Source: an uncultured Bacilli bacterium
GTDB taxonomy: Bacteria > Bacillota_I > Bacilli_A > RF39 > UBA660
Reading direction: 5' to 3'
DNA: 44,782 nt
NCBI GenBank assembly: GCA_947627925.1
Contig: CANQXW010000005.1
Location: forward strand, 1 to 44,782
The notes beneath the pieces were generated by a model, which was not told the DNA's origin, searched no databases, and saw only the letters and a program-made list of their open reading frames with translations. Position 1 is the first letter of the stretch. Each line of letters starts with the position of its first letter. The position numbers and the translations under genes are program-made. This document shows, one piece after another, positions 26,864 through 34,651 of the stretch.

Positions 26864-28810
26864 ATGAAGAAGATAAATTTGTTTTTAATATTTTTTATCA
26901 GTTTTATTTATTTAGAAATTATTTATAAAGTATTTATTGGTAATCCTTTATTTCGATTATCATTTGTTAATATGTTATTATTTTTAATTCCTTTAGCCTT
27001 ACTTTTAAGTATTTTAACTAATTTATGTAAAAATAAAACCATTAATAAAGTTATCTTTTTTAGTATTTTATCCCTTATCACAATTTGGTTTTGCGCCCAA
27101 TATGTTGTTAAGAGTTATTTTGATTTTTATATCTCCTTATCAACTTTTCAAGTAGCTGATCAAGTAACCGATTTTATGGGTAAAGCAGTGGTAGAAACTT
27201 TAAGAAGAATACCTTTACTTATTTTCTTCTTTGTTCCTTTAGTTTTAAGTATAATCTTTAATAAACATTTTTATTTTAAACAAAACAGTTTAAAAAACAG
27301 CTTGGTCTTATTATGTATGTCTTTAGGTTTTTATGGCCTTTATCTATTAGGCCTTAATCTAAATAAAAAAGCCACTTATTCTCCTTATAATTTATATTAT
27401 AAAGTAAATGATGTTTCTTTAAGTGTCGAAAATTTTGGTATTTTAAATACTTTCTGTATTGATACGAAAAGAGCTATCTTTGGTTTTGAAGAAAAATTAA
27501 TTGAAGTTGATAATCCTTTATCTAATGATAAAGAAGATAATGATAAGCCTAAAGTTTATGATTATAATAATTTAGATATTGATTTTGCTAGTTTAGTAGC
27601 AAATGAATCTAATAGTACTATTAAAAGTATGCATGAATATTTTCAAAATGATACCGGTACTTTACAAAATGAATATACTGGATTCTTTAAAGATAAAAAT
27701 TTAATTTTATTTATGGCAGAATCCTTTAACGAAATTGCGGTTAAAAAGGAAATAACGCCAACTTTAGTTAAACTTGTTAACAGTGGTTTTGTCTTTGAAG
27801 ATTTTTATACACCAACTATTTATAGTACCATTGGTGGAGAATTCCAAGAATTAACTGGTTTATATGCTTCAGGCACCGATATTTTAGGAAAATTTAGAAG
27901 TGGTAATATTACTTTCCCTCAAGGACTTGCCACTAAATTTAAAGAAGCTGGTTATAGCACATTTGCTTATCATAACAATAGTGCATCTTTCCAAAACCGG
28001 GATAAATATTTAAAGAGTTTAGGCTTTGATAATTTTAAAGCCTGTAATACGGGATTAGAAAAAGTCATCAATTGTAATATTTGGCCAAGAAGTGATTTAG
28101 AAATGATTAATGCCACCGTAGATGAATATGTTAATCAAGATAAATTTATGGTTTTCTATGCTTCTAACTCTGGTCATTCAAATTATGATGGCTTTAATTC
28201 TAATCAAATGGCGAAGAAAAATAAAGATGAATATCTTGCTAGTGGCTTAAATTATTCCGAAAGAGTAGCTACTTATCTTGCTGCTCAAATGGAACTTGAT
28301 AAAGCCTTAGAATCATTAATTAATAAATTACAAGAAGCTGGTAGATTAGATGATACTGTTATCGCTTTAGTTGGTGATCACTATCCATATGATTTATATA
28401 TGAATGAAGTAAATGAAATGGCTGATTATGAAAAAGATGATGTAGTTGAAGTCAACCATAGTAATTTTATCCTTTGGAATAATAAAATGGATCCGATTAA
28501 AATTACTAAAGTGGGTAGTCAAATAGATGTTATGCCAACCCTTTATAATGCTTTTGGTATTAATTATGATTCAAGATTATTTATTGGTAAAGATATATTA
28601 AGTACCGAAGGAGGATTAGCGATGTTTGCTAATAAATCTTGGGTATCTGATAAAGGCACTTATTTTGCTTCCAGTGGTAAATTTGTTCCTAAAGATGGTG
28701 TCGAAGTCGATGAAGACTATGTTAAAACAATGAATAAAATTGTTTTAAATAAAATAAACATGAGTAGTAAAATAATATCAAATAATTACTATAGTAAAGT
28801 ATTTAAATAG
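26864..28810 (+). CDS. ltaS: lipoteichoic acid synthase-like membrane sulfatase-fold enzyme
   Basis: 648 residues: five N-terminal membrane helices, then an extracellular alkaline phosphatase/sulfatase-fold domain. LILFMAESFNE supplies the first metal ligand, TPTIYSTIGGEFQELTG holds the candidate catalytic threonine, and VGDHYPY and VNHSNFILW are late metal-site motifs. LtaS builds polyglycerol-phosphate chains from phosphatidylglycerol. Paralogues (LTA primase, other phosphoglycerol transferases) cannot be excluded. I chose ATG 26864 over GTG 26855; AAGAGTGAG lies upstream. A -10 TATAAT sits at 26843-26848, giving a very short leader. Confidence 0.85.
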   Translation: MKKINLFLIFFISFIYLEIIYKVFIGNPLFRLSFVNMLLFLIPLALLLSILTNLCKNKTINKVIFFSILSLITIWFCAQYVVKSYFDFYISLSTFQVADQVTDFMGKAVVETLRRIPLLIFFFVPLVLSIIFNKHFYFKQNSLKNSLVLLCMSLGFYGLYLLGLNLNKKATYSPYNLYYKVNDVSLSVENFGILNTFCIDTKRAIFGFEEKLIEVDNPLSNDKEDNDKPKVYDYNNLDIDFASLVANESNSTIKSMHEYFQNDTGTLQNEYTGFFKDKNLILFMAESFNEIAVKKEITPTLVKLVNSGFVFEDFYTPTIYSTIGGEFQELTGLYASGTDILGKFRSGNITFPQGLATKFKEAGYSTFAYHNNSASFQNRDKYLKSLGFDNFKACNTGLEKVINCNIWPRSDLEMINATVDEYVNQDKFMVFYASNSGHSNYDGFNSNQMAKKNKDEYLASGLNYSERVATYLAAQMELDKALESLINKLQEAGRLDDTVIALVGDHYPYDLYMNEVNEMADYEKDDVVEVNHSNFILWNNKMDPIKITKVGSQIDVMPTLYNAFGINYDSRLFIGKDILSTEGGLAMFANKSWVSDKGTYFASSGKFVPKDGVEVDEDYVKTMNKIVLNKINMSSKIISNNYYSKVFK

Positions 28811-28828
28811 ATATGATTATTTTGAATG

Positions 28829-28863
28829 AACCTAAATCATAGATGATGAATTAGGTTTTTTTC
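28829..28863 (+). terminator. terminator of ltaS
   Basis: AACCTAA (28829-28835) pairs with TTAGGTT (28851-28857), followed by T to 28862. Confidence 0.75.
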
Positions 28864-28908
28864 ATGCAAAAATTGACTCACAATTATCAACAAAATAAAA
28901 TTCAAAAC

Positions 28909-28936
28909 TTGACACCGGGGGGGGGTGTTATATAAT
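28909..28936 (+). promoter_or_regulatory. surface-locus promoter with a nine-G tract in the spacer
   Basis: Perfect TTGACA (28909-28914) and perfect TATAAT (28931-28936) are separated by 16 bases that include nine consecutive G (28917-28925). Adding one G gives the optimal 17. Such tracts slip during replication, changing promoter spacing and therefore strength. The leader (about 28943-29040) contains a hairpin ATTTATGT/ACATAAAT (28965-28972, 28981-28988). Confidence 0.85.
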
Positions 28937-29040
28937 AAACATATAAGATAAGAAGAATAGAAGTATTTATGTAGTTGTTAACATAAATTATTTTTAGTTG
29001 CTATCTGTATTCGGTATTATAAACACAAAGGAATGATTAA

Positions 29041-29721
29041 ATGAAACTAAAGGAAAATAAAATATTTATATTTATTATATTAGTATTAGGGATAGGATGT
29101 TTAATCAAAGTAGTATCTAAAGATTCTTATGCTTATTATAGTGGTAGTCATGAAATTCCTATATTAAGTACTAAAATAGGTAACTTTGCTAAAAGTAGTG
29201 GAGAAGGACTACCTAGTAAAGTAGCAGGAGCAGATTTAAGTGTTCAAATATATTTACAAGATCGTTTTGATAGTAAAAAATATAATTTATCAACTAATAT
29301 GCCAGTTTATGGTTATCATTTAAATGAAGAAATGAGTAATTGTACCCCATCTAAAGAAGAGTTAACTTATTCTAATTATAGTTTAGAAGATGGAGTAATA
29401 AAATTTACAGTTCAAGATGAGGGTGGAAAACTTGGGCCAAAACAAATAGCGTGTCATATCTACTATGATAAAGATAAAGATTCTGATATAGCAGTTTATG
29501 TATTAGTTCAAGATGAAGATTTTGGACTTAGAGAATACGATGGAAAACATTATCGCTTTGTTAAAAGTATTGTCAATTTAACTGGTTATTCATATTATAA
29601 AGCCGAATGTAGTAATCCTGACGGAGCAACAATAACTGGTTATAATGATGGTAAATTTAGTTTTACGTCAGGCGGTCCTAATACTTGTTATGCTTATTTT
29701 GATAAAGAAAGTGAGGAATAA
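29041..29721 (+). CDS. secreted or anchored surface protein with paired-cysteine repeats
   Basis: 226 residues. The N-terminal helix (about 7-24) is followed by SKDSYAYYSG, resembling the start of SipW-type surface proteins. Two similar modules follow, each with two cysteines about 40 residues apart and a closing aromatic block: NCTPSKEEL to ACHIYYDK, and KAECSNPDG to TCYAYFDK. The next gene carries one such module. This suggests a small disulfide-linked beta domain. No named family. AAAGGAA precedes the ATG. First gene behind the G-tract promoter. Confidence 0.65.
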   Translation: MKLKENKIFIFIILVLGIGCLIKVVSKDSYAYYSGSHEIPILSTKIGNFAKSSGEGLPSKVAGADLSVQIYLQDRFDSKKYNLSTNMPVYGYHLNEEMSNCTPSKEELTYSNYSLEDGVIKFTVQDEGGKLGPKQIACHIYYDKDKDSDIAVYVLVQDEDFGLREYDGKHYRFVKSIVNLTGYSYYKAECSNPDGATITGYNDGKFSFTSGGPNTCYAYFDKESEE

Positions 29722-29725
29722 AAAA

Positions 29726-30991
29726 ATGAAGAAAGTTATAATAAAAAGTATATTGATATTATTAATCATATTAGAAGGGACATTTTTAATATTACCAAAT
29801 AATAAATTTATTAATAAAGTAGAAAAAGTATCATATGAAAATAATAATATTGATACTAAAAAGGCAATTTCCTATTTGATAGGTGATGAAAATGGAGGAT
29901 ATACTGAAGCAACAGATAGAACAACATGGCCAAATAAAAATGAATATAAATATATAAAATCAATATGTTATGATGGAGATGGGAATGAAATAAAAGCTTC
30001 AGAAGTAATAACATTTGATAATAGTGAAAATAAAACAATGGTAAATACAGCAACAACACTATATTGTTATATGTATTTTTTGCCAACATCATTAATGATA
30101 AGTCCATCAAAATTAACAGGTGCAAAATTAGAAACAAGTGATGAAGCAAACGCAAGAAATAGTTTAGATGACTTAAGAAGATTCATTGGAACATATGAAG
30201 AAGTAAAAGATAATTTTATCTGTTTTGGAACAATAGATAAAGAAGAATGTAAAAACAATATGGATCTCTATATGTATCGAATAATAGGAGTAGATACAGA
30301 AGGAAGACTAAAAATAATCAAAGCAACAACATTAGTCCAAGGAAGTAGCGTCGCTTCCTTTCCATGGAACTATAATATAAACTCTGATGTAACCTGGCCG
30401 GATGCTGATTTATATAAAAGATTAAATGGAACTTCATCATCAAATATATTCATAGGGAATGAAAAATATAGTTATATGCAAGACACAGCATGGACGGACT
30501 TAATATCACCGATAACATATTACATAGGAGATTCAAACTTGAAAAGTAACCCGACATTATTTAACAATGAAAGAAGTAATTCATTAACAAATGGAGGCAA
30601 GATAGGATTAATGTATGCAAGTGACTATTTATATGCTGATTCAAATGACAGAAATGGGGAAGTTGGTTATTACGAAAATTGGTTAACCATATCACACGGT
30701 TTAAATGGTGCAACCAATACGCCATCAGGAACAATTAACCCAAACAGGGGTTATGAATGGACCATGATTAGGTACGGTCCTTTGGACGGTCCTCAACCCT
30801 TGGAGTTTGTACTTCGTGTTTGGTTTGTGCAAGGTGATGGTTTCGTTGGCACGAGTAGCGAATACTACTACTCCGCTTACGTTCGTCCAGTTTTCTTTCT
30901 TGAGCCCAATGTGATGCTTTATACCGGTATGTTTCCTTATAATATGGAAGATATAGGTACGATTGATAATCCATATATTATCTATGATTGA
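29726..30991 (+). CDS. surface protein with C-terminal variable VRPVF domain
   Basis: 421 residues from ATG 29726 (GTGAGGA upstream; the ATG at 29645 lies inside the previous gene). N-terminal membrane helix 4-22, a paired-cysteine module (SICYDGDG to LYCYMYF), a middle domain with GKIGLMYASDYLYA, and a C-terminal domain ending YVRPVFFLEPNV. Similar proteins are common in gut Firmicutes and Mollicutes relatives; binding function is presumed. Composition changes within the gene: until about 30690 codons are ATA/ACA/GGA-rich, then richer in G+C (CGT, CTT, CCC, GGC, TTC). It is the only intact gene here ending in TGA (a TGATGA pair). Likely a recombined antigen gene. Confidence 0.7.
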   Translation: MKKVIIKSILILLIILEGTFLILPNNKFINKVEKVSYENNNIDTKKAISYLIGDENGGYTEATDRTTWPNKNEYKYIKSICYDGDGNEIKASEVITFDNSENKTMVNTATTLYCYMYFLPTSLMISPSKLTGAKLETSDEANARNSLDDLRRFIGTYEEVKDNFICFGTIDKEECKNNMDLYMYRIIGVDTEGRLKIIKATTLVQGSSVASFPWNYNINSDVTWPDADLYKRLNGTSSSNIFIGNEKYSYMQDTAWTDLISPITYYIGDSNLKSNPTLFNNERSNSLTNGGKIGLMYASDYLYADSNDRNGEVGYYENWLTISHGLNGATNTPSGTINPNRGYEWTMIRYGPLDGPQPLEFVLRVWFVQGDGFVGTSSEYYYSAYVRPVFFLEPNVMLYTGMFPYNMEDIGTIDNPYIIYD

Positions 30992-31106
30992 TGATATCAT
31001 TTTATTATTGCCATATATAAATGGTATATAATCTTTCTCATTTCATTTGAATTTAAAAAATTAAATAAACTATGAATTACTATTATTTTAGTTTATAATA
31101 ATTATA

Positions 31107-31271
31107 GGTAATCTTGATATTAAAGTGAGGTATGGTAAGAGCGGCAGCAATTACAATGCGCGGATTGTGAATAATAACGGGACTGTGAACAACAACAATT
31201 TGAACAATACGTGGGCGGTTCGTCCAGACTTCTATAACTTGAATGATAGTATGATTAAGGTTATACTTTAG
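31107..31271 (+). pseudogene. Asn-rich 3' fragment of a surface-protein variable domain (silent cassette or DGR-like repeat)
   Basis: An open frame without start codon or ribosome site encodes VRYGKSGSNYNARIVNNNG, then TVNNNNLNNTWAVRPDFYNL, and stops with TAG at 31269. It parallels the end of the preceding gene (MIRYG ... VRPVFFL). It is markedly richer in G+C than its surroundings and holds a striking density of AAC and AAT codons. Diversity-generating retroelement templates look like this, but outside adenines it does not match the preceding gene, and no reverse transcriptase is in the window. A displaced 3' end or donor cassette fits equally well. The 115 bases before it hold nothing else I can identify. 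Confidence 0.55.
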
Positions 31272-31317
31272 GGAAGATAGAAGACAAAGATTATCTAGGA
31301 TGCATATCCAAAATAAA

Positions 31318-31368
31318 AACAGAGATGGTATGTTTTACGAAACAGCCTATAAACTCTGTTATTTTTTT
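31318..31368 (+). terminator. terminator of the surface locus
   Basis: AACAGAG (31318-31324) pairs with CTCTGTT (31354-31360), enclosing a TGTTT/AAACA hairpin, followed by seven T (31362-31368). Confidence 0.75.
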
Positions 31369-31413
31369 GTCGAATTTTGTCGAAAAATTAGAAGTTTTGA
31401 CAACGTTTGTCGA
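31367..31413. repeat. three TTGTCGAA motifs and a near-palindrome
   Basis: TTGTCGAA recurs at about 31367, 31377 and 31408. TTTTGACAACGTTTGTCGAA (31395-31414) is close to palindromic around CG. The same blocks occur inverted at 7042-7083. They look like operator half-sites, but no regulator can be named. Confidence 0.35.
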
Positions 31414-31455
31414 AAGTGTTGAAATTGGTTTTAAATTGGGTTATTATCATTCCTC

Positions 31456-31583
31456 GAAAGCGGGTTTTGGTTGATTATATTAATTTAAAAAAGTTTTCCT
31501 TTATGTCAAATTATCCTGTTTCTAATGACATGCCTACCCATTTCTTAGGTTATTAAAAACCTTCTCAAACTAATCCCGCTTTC
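31456..31583 (+). other. long inverted repeat or structured RNA upstream of miaB
   Basis: GAAAGCGGG (31456-31464) pairs perfectly with CCCGCTTTC (31575-31583), and pairing continues inward (TTTTGGTTGA with TCAAACTAAT, three mismatches). The interior holds ATGTCA/TGACAT and AGGT/ACCT hairpins. It could be a leader structure for miaB, an independent RNA or a short MITE. No T run follows, so it is not a terminator. Confidence 0.4.
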
Positions 31584-31628
31584 CAATTATTTGATTTTAT
31601 GTTAAAATACCACAAGGGAAGTGATAAT

Positions 31629-33041
31629 ATGCATCTACCAGATTTAAATGTTGCGAAAGATCGAACAAGTAAAGAAAATGTTTATTTAGATTTAAATGAA
31701 AACTATCAAAAAGTTTTTAAAGAGAAAAAATATTTCTTAAGAACTTATGGATGCCAAATGAATGTCCATGATAGTGAAGCAATTAGAAGTTATTTAGAAG
31801 CTTTAGGTTTTACTAATACGGAAAAATTAGAAGAAGCTAATGTTGTTGTTTTAAATACTTGTGCGATTAGAGAAAATGCTCGTGATAAAGTAGTGGGCTT
31901 TTTAGGAAAATGCCATTATCTCAAGAAAAATAGAGATGACTTTAAAATTGTTTTAGCGGGGTGCATGAGTGAACAACCAGATTTTATTGAAAGTATTTTA
32001 GCAAAACATAAATATATAGATATTGTTATTGGAACTCATAATATTCATGAACTTCCGAAATTACTTTTAGAAAATTTTTCGAAACAAACTATTGAAGTTT
32101 ATTCTAATAGTGATGAAATCATTGAAGGAATGCATTATGAAAGAGATTCCAAATATACAGCTTGGGTTAATATAATGTATGGCTGTGATAAATTTTGTAC
32201 TTATTGTATAGTGCCTTATACGAGAGGAAGAGAAAGAAGTAGAAAATTAGAAAGCATTATTAAAGAAGTAGAAGAATTAAAAGAAAAAGGTTATTTAGAA
32301 GTTACTTTACTTGGTCAAAATGTTAATGCCTATGGTCAAGATATTGGAGAAACTTTTAGTCATCTTTTAGAGTGTGTTGCGAAAACAGGCATTAAAAGAG
32401 TGCGATTTGTAACTAGTCATCCTTGGAATTTTACGGATAGTATGTTAAAGGTTATTTCAGAGTATGATAATATTATGCCTTATATTCATTTACCACTTCA
32501 ATCCGGTAGTGATAAAATCTTAAAAAGAATGAATCGGAGATATACTAAAGAAGAATATCTAACTTTATTTAGAAAAATGAAAGAAATGATTCCTAATGTG
32601 GCCATTACAACTGATATAATCGTGGGATTTCCTGGGGAAACAAAAGAAGACTTTGAAGAAACTTTAGATGTGGTTAGAACTTGTGAATTTGATGGTGCCT
32701 ATACATTTATTTTCTCGCCTAGAGTAGGGACTCCGGCTGCTTTAATGGAAGATAAAACACCAATAGAGGAAAAAGAGGAAAGACTCCAAGAACTTAATAA
32801 TTTAGTTAATTATTATTCTAATAAAAGTAATCAAAAATTATTAGGAAAAGAAGTTGAAGTTTTAATTTTAGGAGAGAGTGAAAAAGATGCAAGCAAAGTC
32901 TATGGCTATACAGATACCATGAAATTAGTTAATGTTTCCGGTCCTAAAGATATTATTGGTAAAATCGTTTCGGTTAAAATAACCGATGCTAAAAGTTTTA
33001 GTTTAGATGGCGAATATGTAAAAGAAAAGATAGAGGCTTAA
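31629..33041 (+). CDS. miaB: tRNA-2-methylthio-N6-isopentenyladenosine synthase MiaB
   Basis: Radical-SAM methylthiotransferase acting on A37 of tRNAs that read codons starting with U. The N-terminal cluster cysteines are C42 (YGCQMNVHDSE), C78 (LNTCAIREN) and C112 (AGCMSEQ). The radical-SAM triad is C186-x3-C190-x2-C193 (GCDKFCTYCIVPYTRG). A TRAM RNA-binding domain closes the protein. 470 residues. I chose ATG 31629 (AGGGAAGTG upstream); the ATG at 31599 has no ribosome site. A terminator overlaps its end. Confidence 0.95.
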   Translation: MHLPDLNVAKDRTSKENVYLDLNENYQKVFKEKKYFLRTYGCQMNVHDSEAIRSYLEALGFTNTEKLEEANVVVLNTCAIRENARDKVVGFLGKCHYLKKNRDDFKIVLAGCMSEQPDFIESILAKHKYIDIVIGTHNIHELPKLLLENFSKQTIEVYSNSDEIIEGMHYERDSKYTAWVNIMYGCDKFCTYCIVPYTRGRERSRKLESIIKEVEELKEKGYLEVTLLGQNVNAYGQDIGETFSHLLECVAKTGIKRVRFVTSHPWNFTDSMLKVISEYDNIMPYIHLPLQSGSDKILKRMNRRYTKEEYLTLFRKMKEMIPNVAITTDIIVGFPGETKEDFEETLDVVRTCEFDGAYTFIFSPRVGTPAALMEDKTPIEEKEERLQELNNLVNYYSNKSNQKLLGKEVEVLILGESEKDASKVYGYTDTMKLVNVSGPKDIIGKIVSVKITDAKSFSLDGEYVKEKIEA

Positions 33042-33052
33042 TCTATCTTTTT
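33027..33052. terminator. bidirectional terminator between miaB and the broken minus-strand gene
   Basis: AAGATAGA (33027-33034) pairs with TCTATCTT (33042-33049), loop GGCTTAA, with T runs on both strands. It overlaps the ends of both convergent genes. Confidence 0.8.
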
Positions 33053-34026
33053 AAAATCTTAGAAACTTGGCTAGGTTCTTCAATTATTAAAGAAGAAGCA
33101 TTAAAGTTATAGCCAAGATTTTCTTTTCCCTCGTGTTTTATTTGATCGTCTTCTCTTTTTAAAAATCTTAAATAGTCTTCAAAAGTGTAAGGAGTTTGAA
33201 AAGAATAATCGTTAGTTTTTTCATAATAGTTGATATTTCGAAAAGATAAAGTAAAGCCATCAAGATAACATTTTAAGCTTTCTTTAGTTACTTTTATAAA
33301 ACCATTTTTTAAAAGAGTTTCGGCAACTTTTTTCCTTTGGGGATCCATATACATAAATATTCCCGGGTCACATCCTGATAGACCGATTAATCCTATACGG
33401 CTTAAAATATTTCTTTGCCACAAGAAAAATTGGGAATAAGTAACATCAATAATTTAATGCTCTTCGTCTAAAGTAGCCCAGACAAAATAATGAAAGCCAT
33501 TCCCATTATAAATTTGTTTATCTTCATTATAACCCGCTTCAATTTTTACTATCTTGGCATCAATATTTAGGGCTAAACAAAGCCTATAGACAAACGTTGC
33601 AGATTCAAAACAGTAATTAGTTAGATTCATTTTTTTAAATTCGCTATCAGTATAAATATCTTGGATTGACGCTAATTCATTGCGCCCTTGCATAACAATA
33701 GCATAAAGTTTAAATTCCGGATCATTGTAACTTAAGAGTTTTGGATTATTAAGATATTGAAAGTTAGGTGCAACCGGAGAAATAGAATGATAATTTAAAA
33801 ATTTTAGTTCAAAAAATATAATATTATTATACATTAAAGTATAAAAAAATTTATGTTCCACGGGATTTTTACCTAATTTTGAAATAATTTGGTGATGATA
33901 GTTATAAAATTCTTTGAAAATTTGAATAGTATTGGCTAGAGAAGCAGAATTTTCTAGTTTAATCTGAAATTCTTTGATTTTTTGATTATAAAGAAGTTTT
34001 AATTTATCTAATTTTAATTTATCCAT
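33043..34026 (-). pseudogene. transglutaminase-like cysteine protein split by one in-frame stop
   Basis: From ATG 34026 (GGGAGAG upstream) the frame runs 190 codons, meets TAA at 33456-33454, and continues in the same frame for about 136 more codons to TAG at 33043. The first part holds Cys139 (NYCFES) and His179 (GFHYFVWA). The part after the stop begins IIDVTYSQFF, with the expected Asp three codons on. Cys-His-Asp with DxTYSQF is the pattern of transglutaminase-like proteins, so the stop separates His from Asp. No frameshift is involved. A recent nonsense mutation or sequencing error is most likely; recoding is unlikely because TAA ends most genes here. The 190-residue product would lack the catalytic Asp. 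Confidence 0.75.
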
Positions 34027-34116
34027 TATAAACTCTCCCAGTGCTTTATATTCTAACACTAGGTCTTAAAAATGAAAATATGTAAATTAACACTTTTAGA
34101 CAATAAAGGTTACAGT

Positions 34117-34145
34117 TTGCCATAAAATTTATAATATAGTATAAT
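34117..34145 (+). promoter_or_regulatory. promoter of the 34170-37529 operon
   Basis: TTGCCA (34117-34122), 17 bases, perfect TATAAT (34140-34145). Confidence 0.8.
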
Positions 34146-34169
34146 AATATTGCCAAAGAGGTGAATATT

Positions 34170-34646
34170 TTGAATAAAATAAAGAAAGTTTGGATGGAGA
34201 ATAAAATATTACTAGTTTTAGCCATTATTTTAGTTATTTGTTTAGCTATTTTTATTGGGGTATCTGTAACTTATTTTTATGGCTCTAGTAGTGATAAATA
34301 TGGAACTCGTTTAGATGCGACAAAAAATGTGCCTTTAAAAGATGAACTATTTAATGATATTAAAACAGAACTTACTAAAAGTGAAAGTGTTGCTAAAGTA
34401 GAAACGAATTTAAAGGGAAATATTGTTTATATCAATATTAATTTTGTTAGTGGTACTGATGTGGAGGCTGCTAAAAAGGTGGCTGATGTTGTTCCAACAT
34501 TATTTAATGATGATGAATTAGCCGTTTATGATTTACAATTTACTATTAAAAGTGAAGGTGATAATAATTTTACTTTAATGGGAGCGCGTAATTCTAATGG
34601 TAGTGGCTTAATTGTATGGAATAATAATAAAGTTCAAGAAGGATAA
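34170..34646 (+). CDS. unknown membrane-anchored protein
   Basis: 158 residues. Basic start, one membrane helix (about 12-35), then an external or peripheral domain that could be alternating beta strands and helices (KVETNLKGNIVYININF, DVEAAKKVADVV). I do not recognise the family. Start is TTG 34170: AGAGGTG lies about seven bases upstream and would overlap the alternative GTG at 34161. First gene of a three-gene unit with the sensor protein (five bases on) and the YihY protein. Confidence 0.65.
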   Translation: MNKIKKVWMENKILLVLAIILVICLAIFIGVSVTYFYGSSSDKYGTRLDATKNVPLKDELFNDIKTELTKSESVAKVETNLKGNIVYININFVSGTDVEAAKKVADVVPTLFNDDELAVYDLQFTIKSEGDNNFTLMGARNSNGSGLIVWNNNKVQEG

Positions 34647-34651
34647 TATTT

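Noticed and set aside
30067..31000. Several minus-strand ORFs of 63-99 residues
   Set aside because: Shadows of the surface-protein gene; low-complexity or without initiation signals.
33454..33456. Recoded TAA (readthrough) in the transglutaminase-like gene
   Set aside because: TAA is the commonest stop codon in this window and no recoding signal is visible; nonsense mutation or sequence error is simpler.
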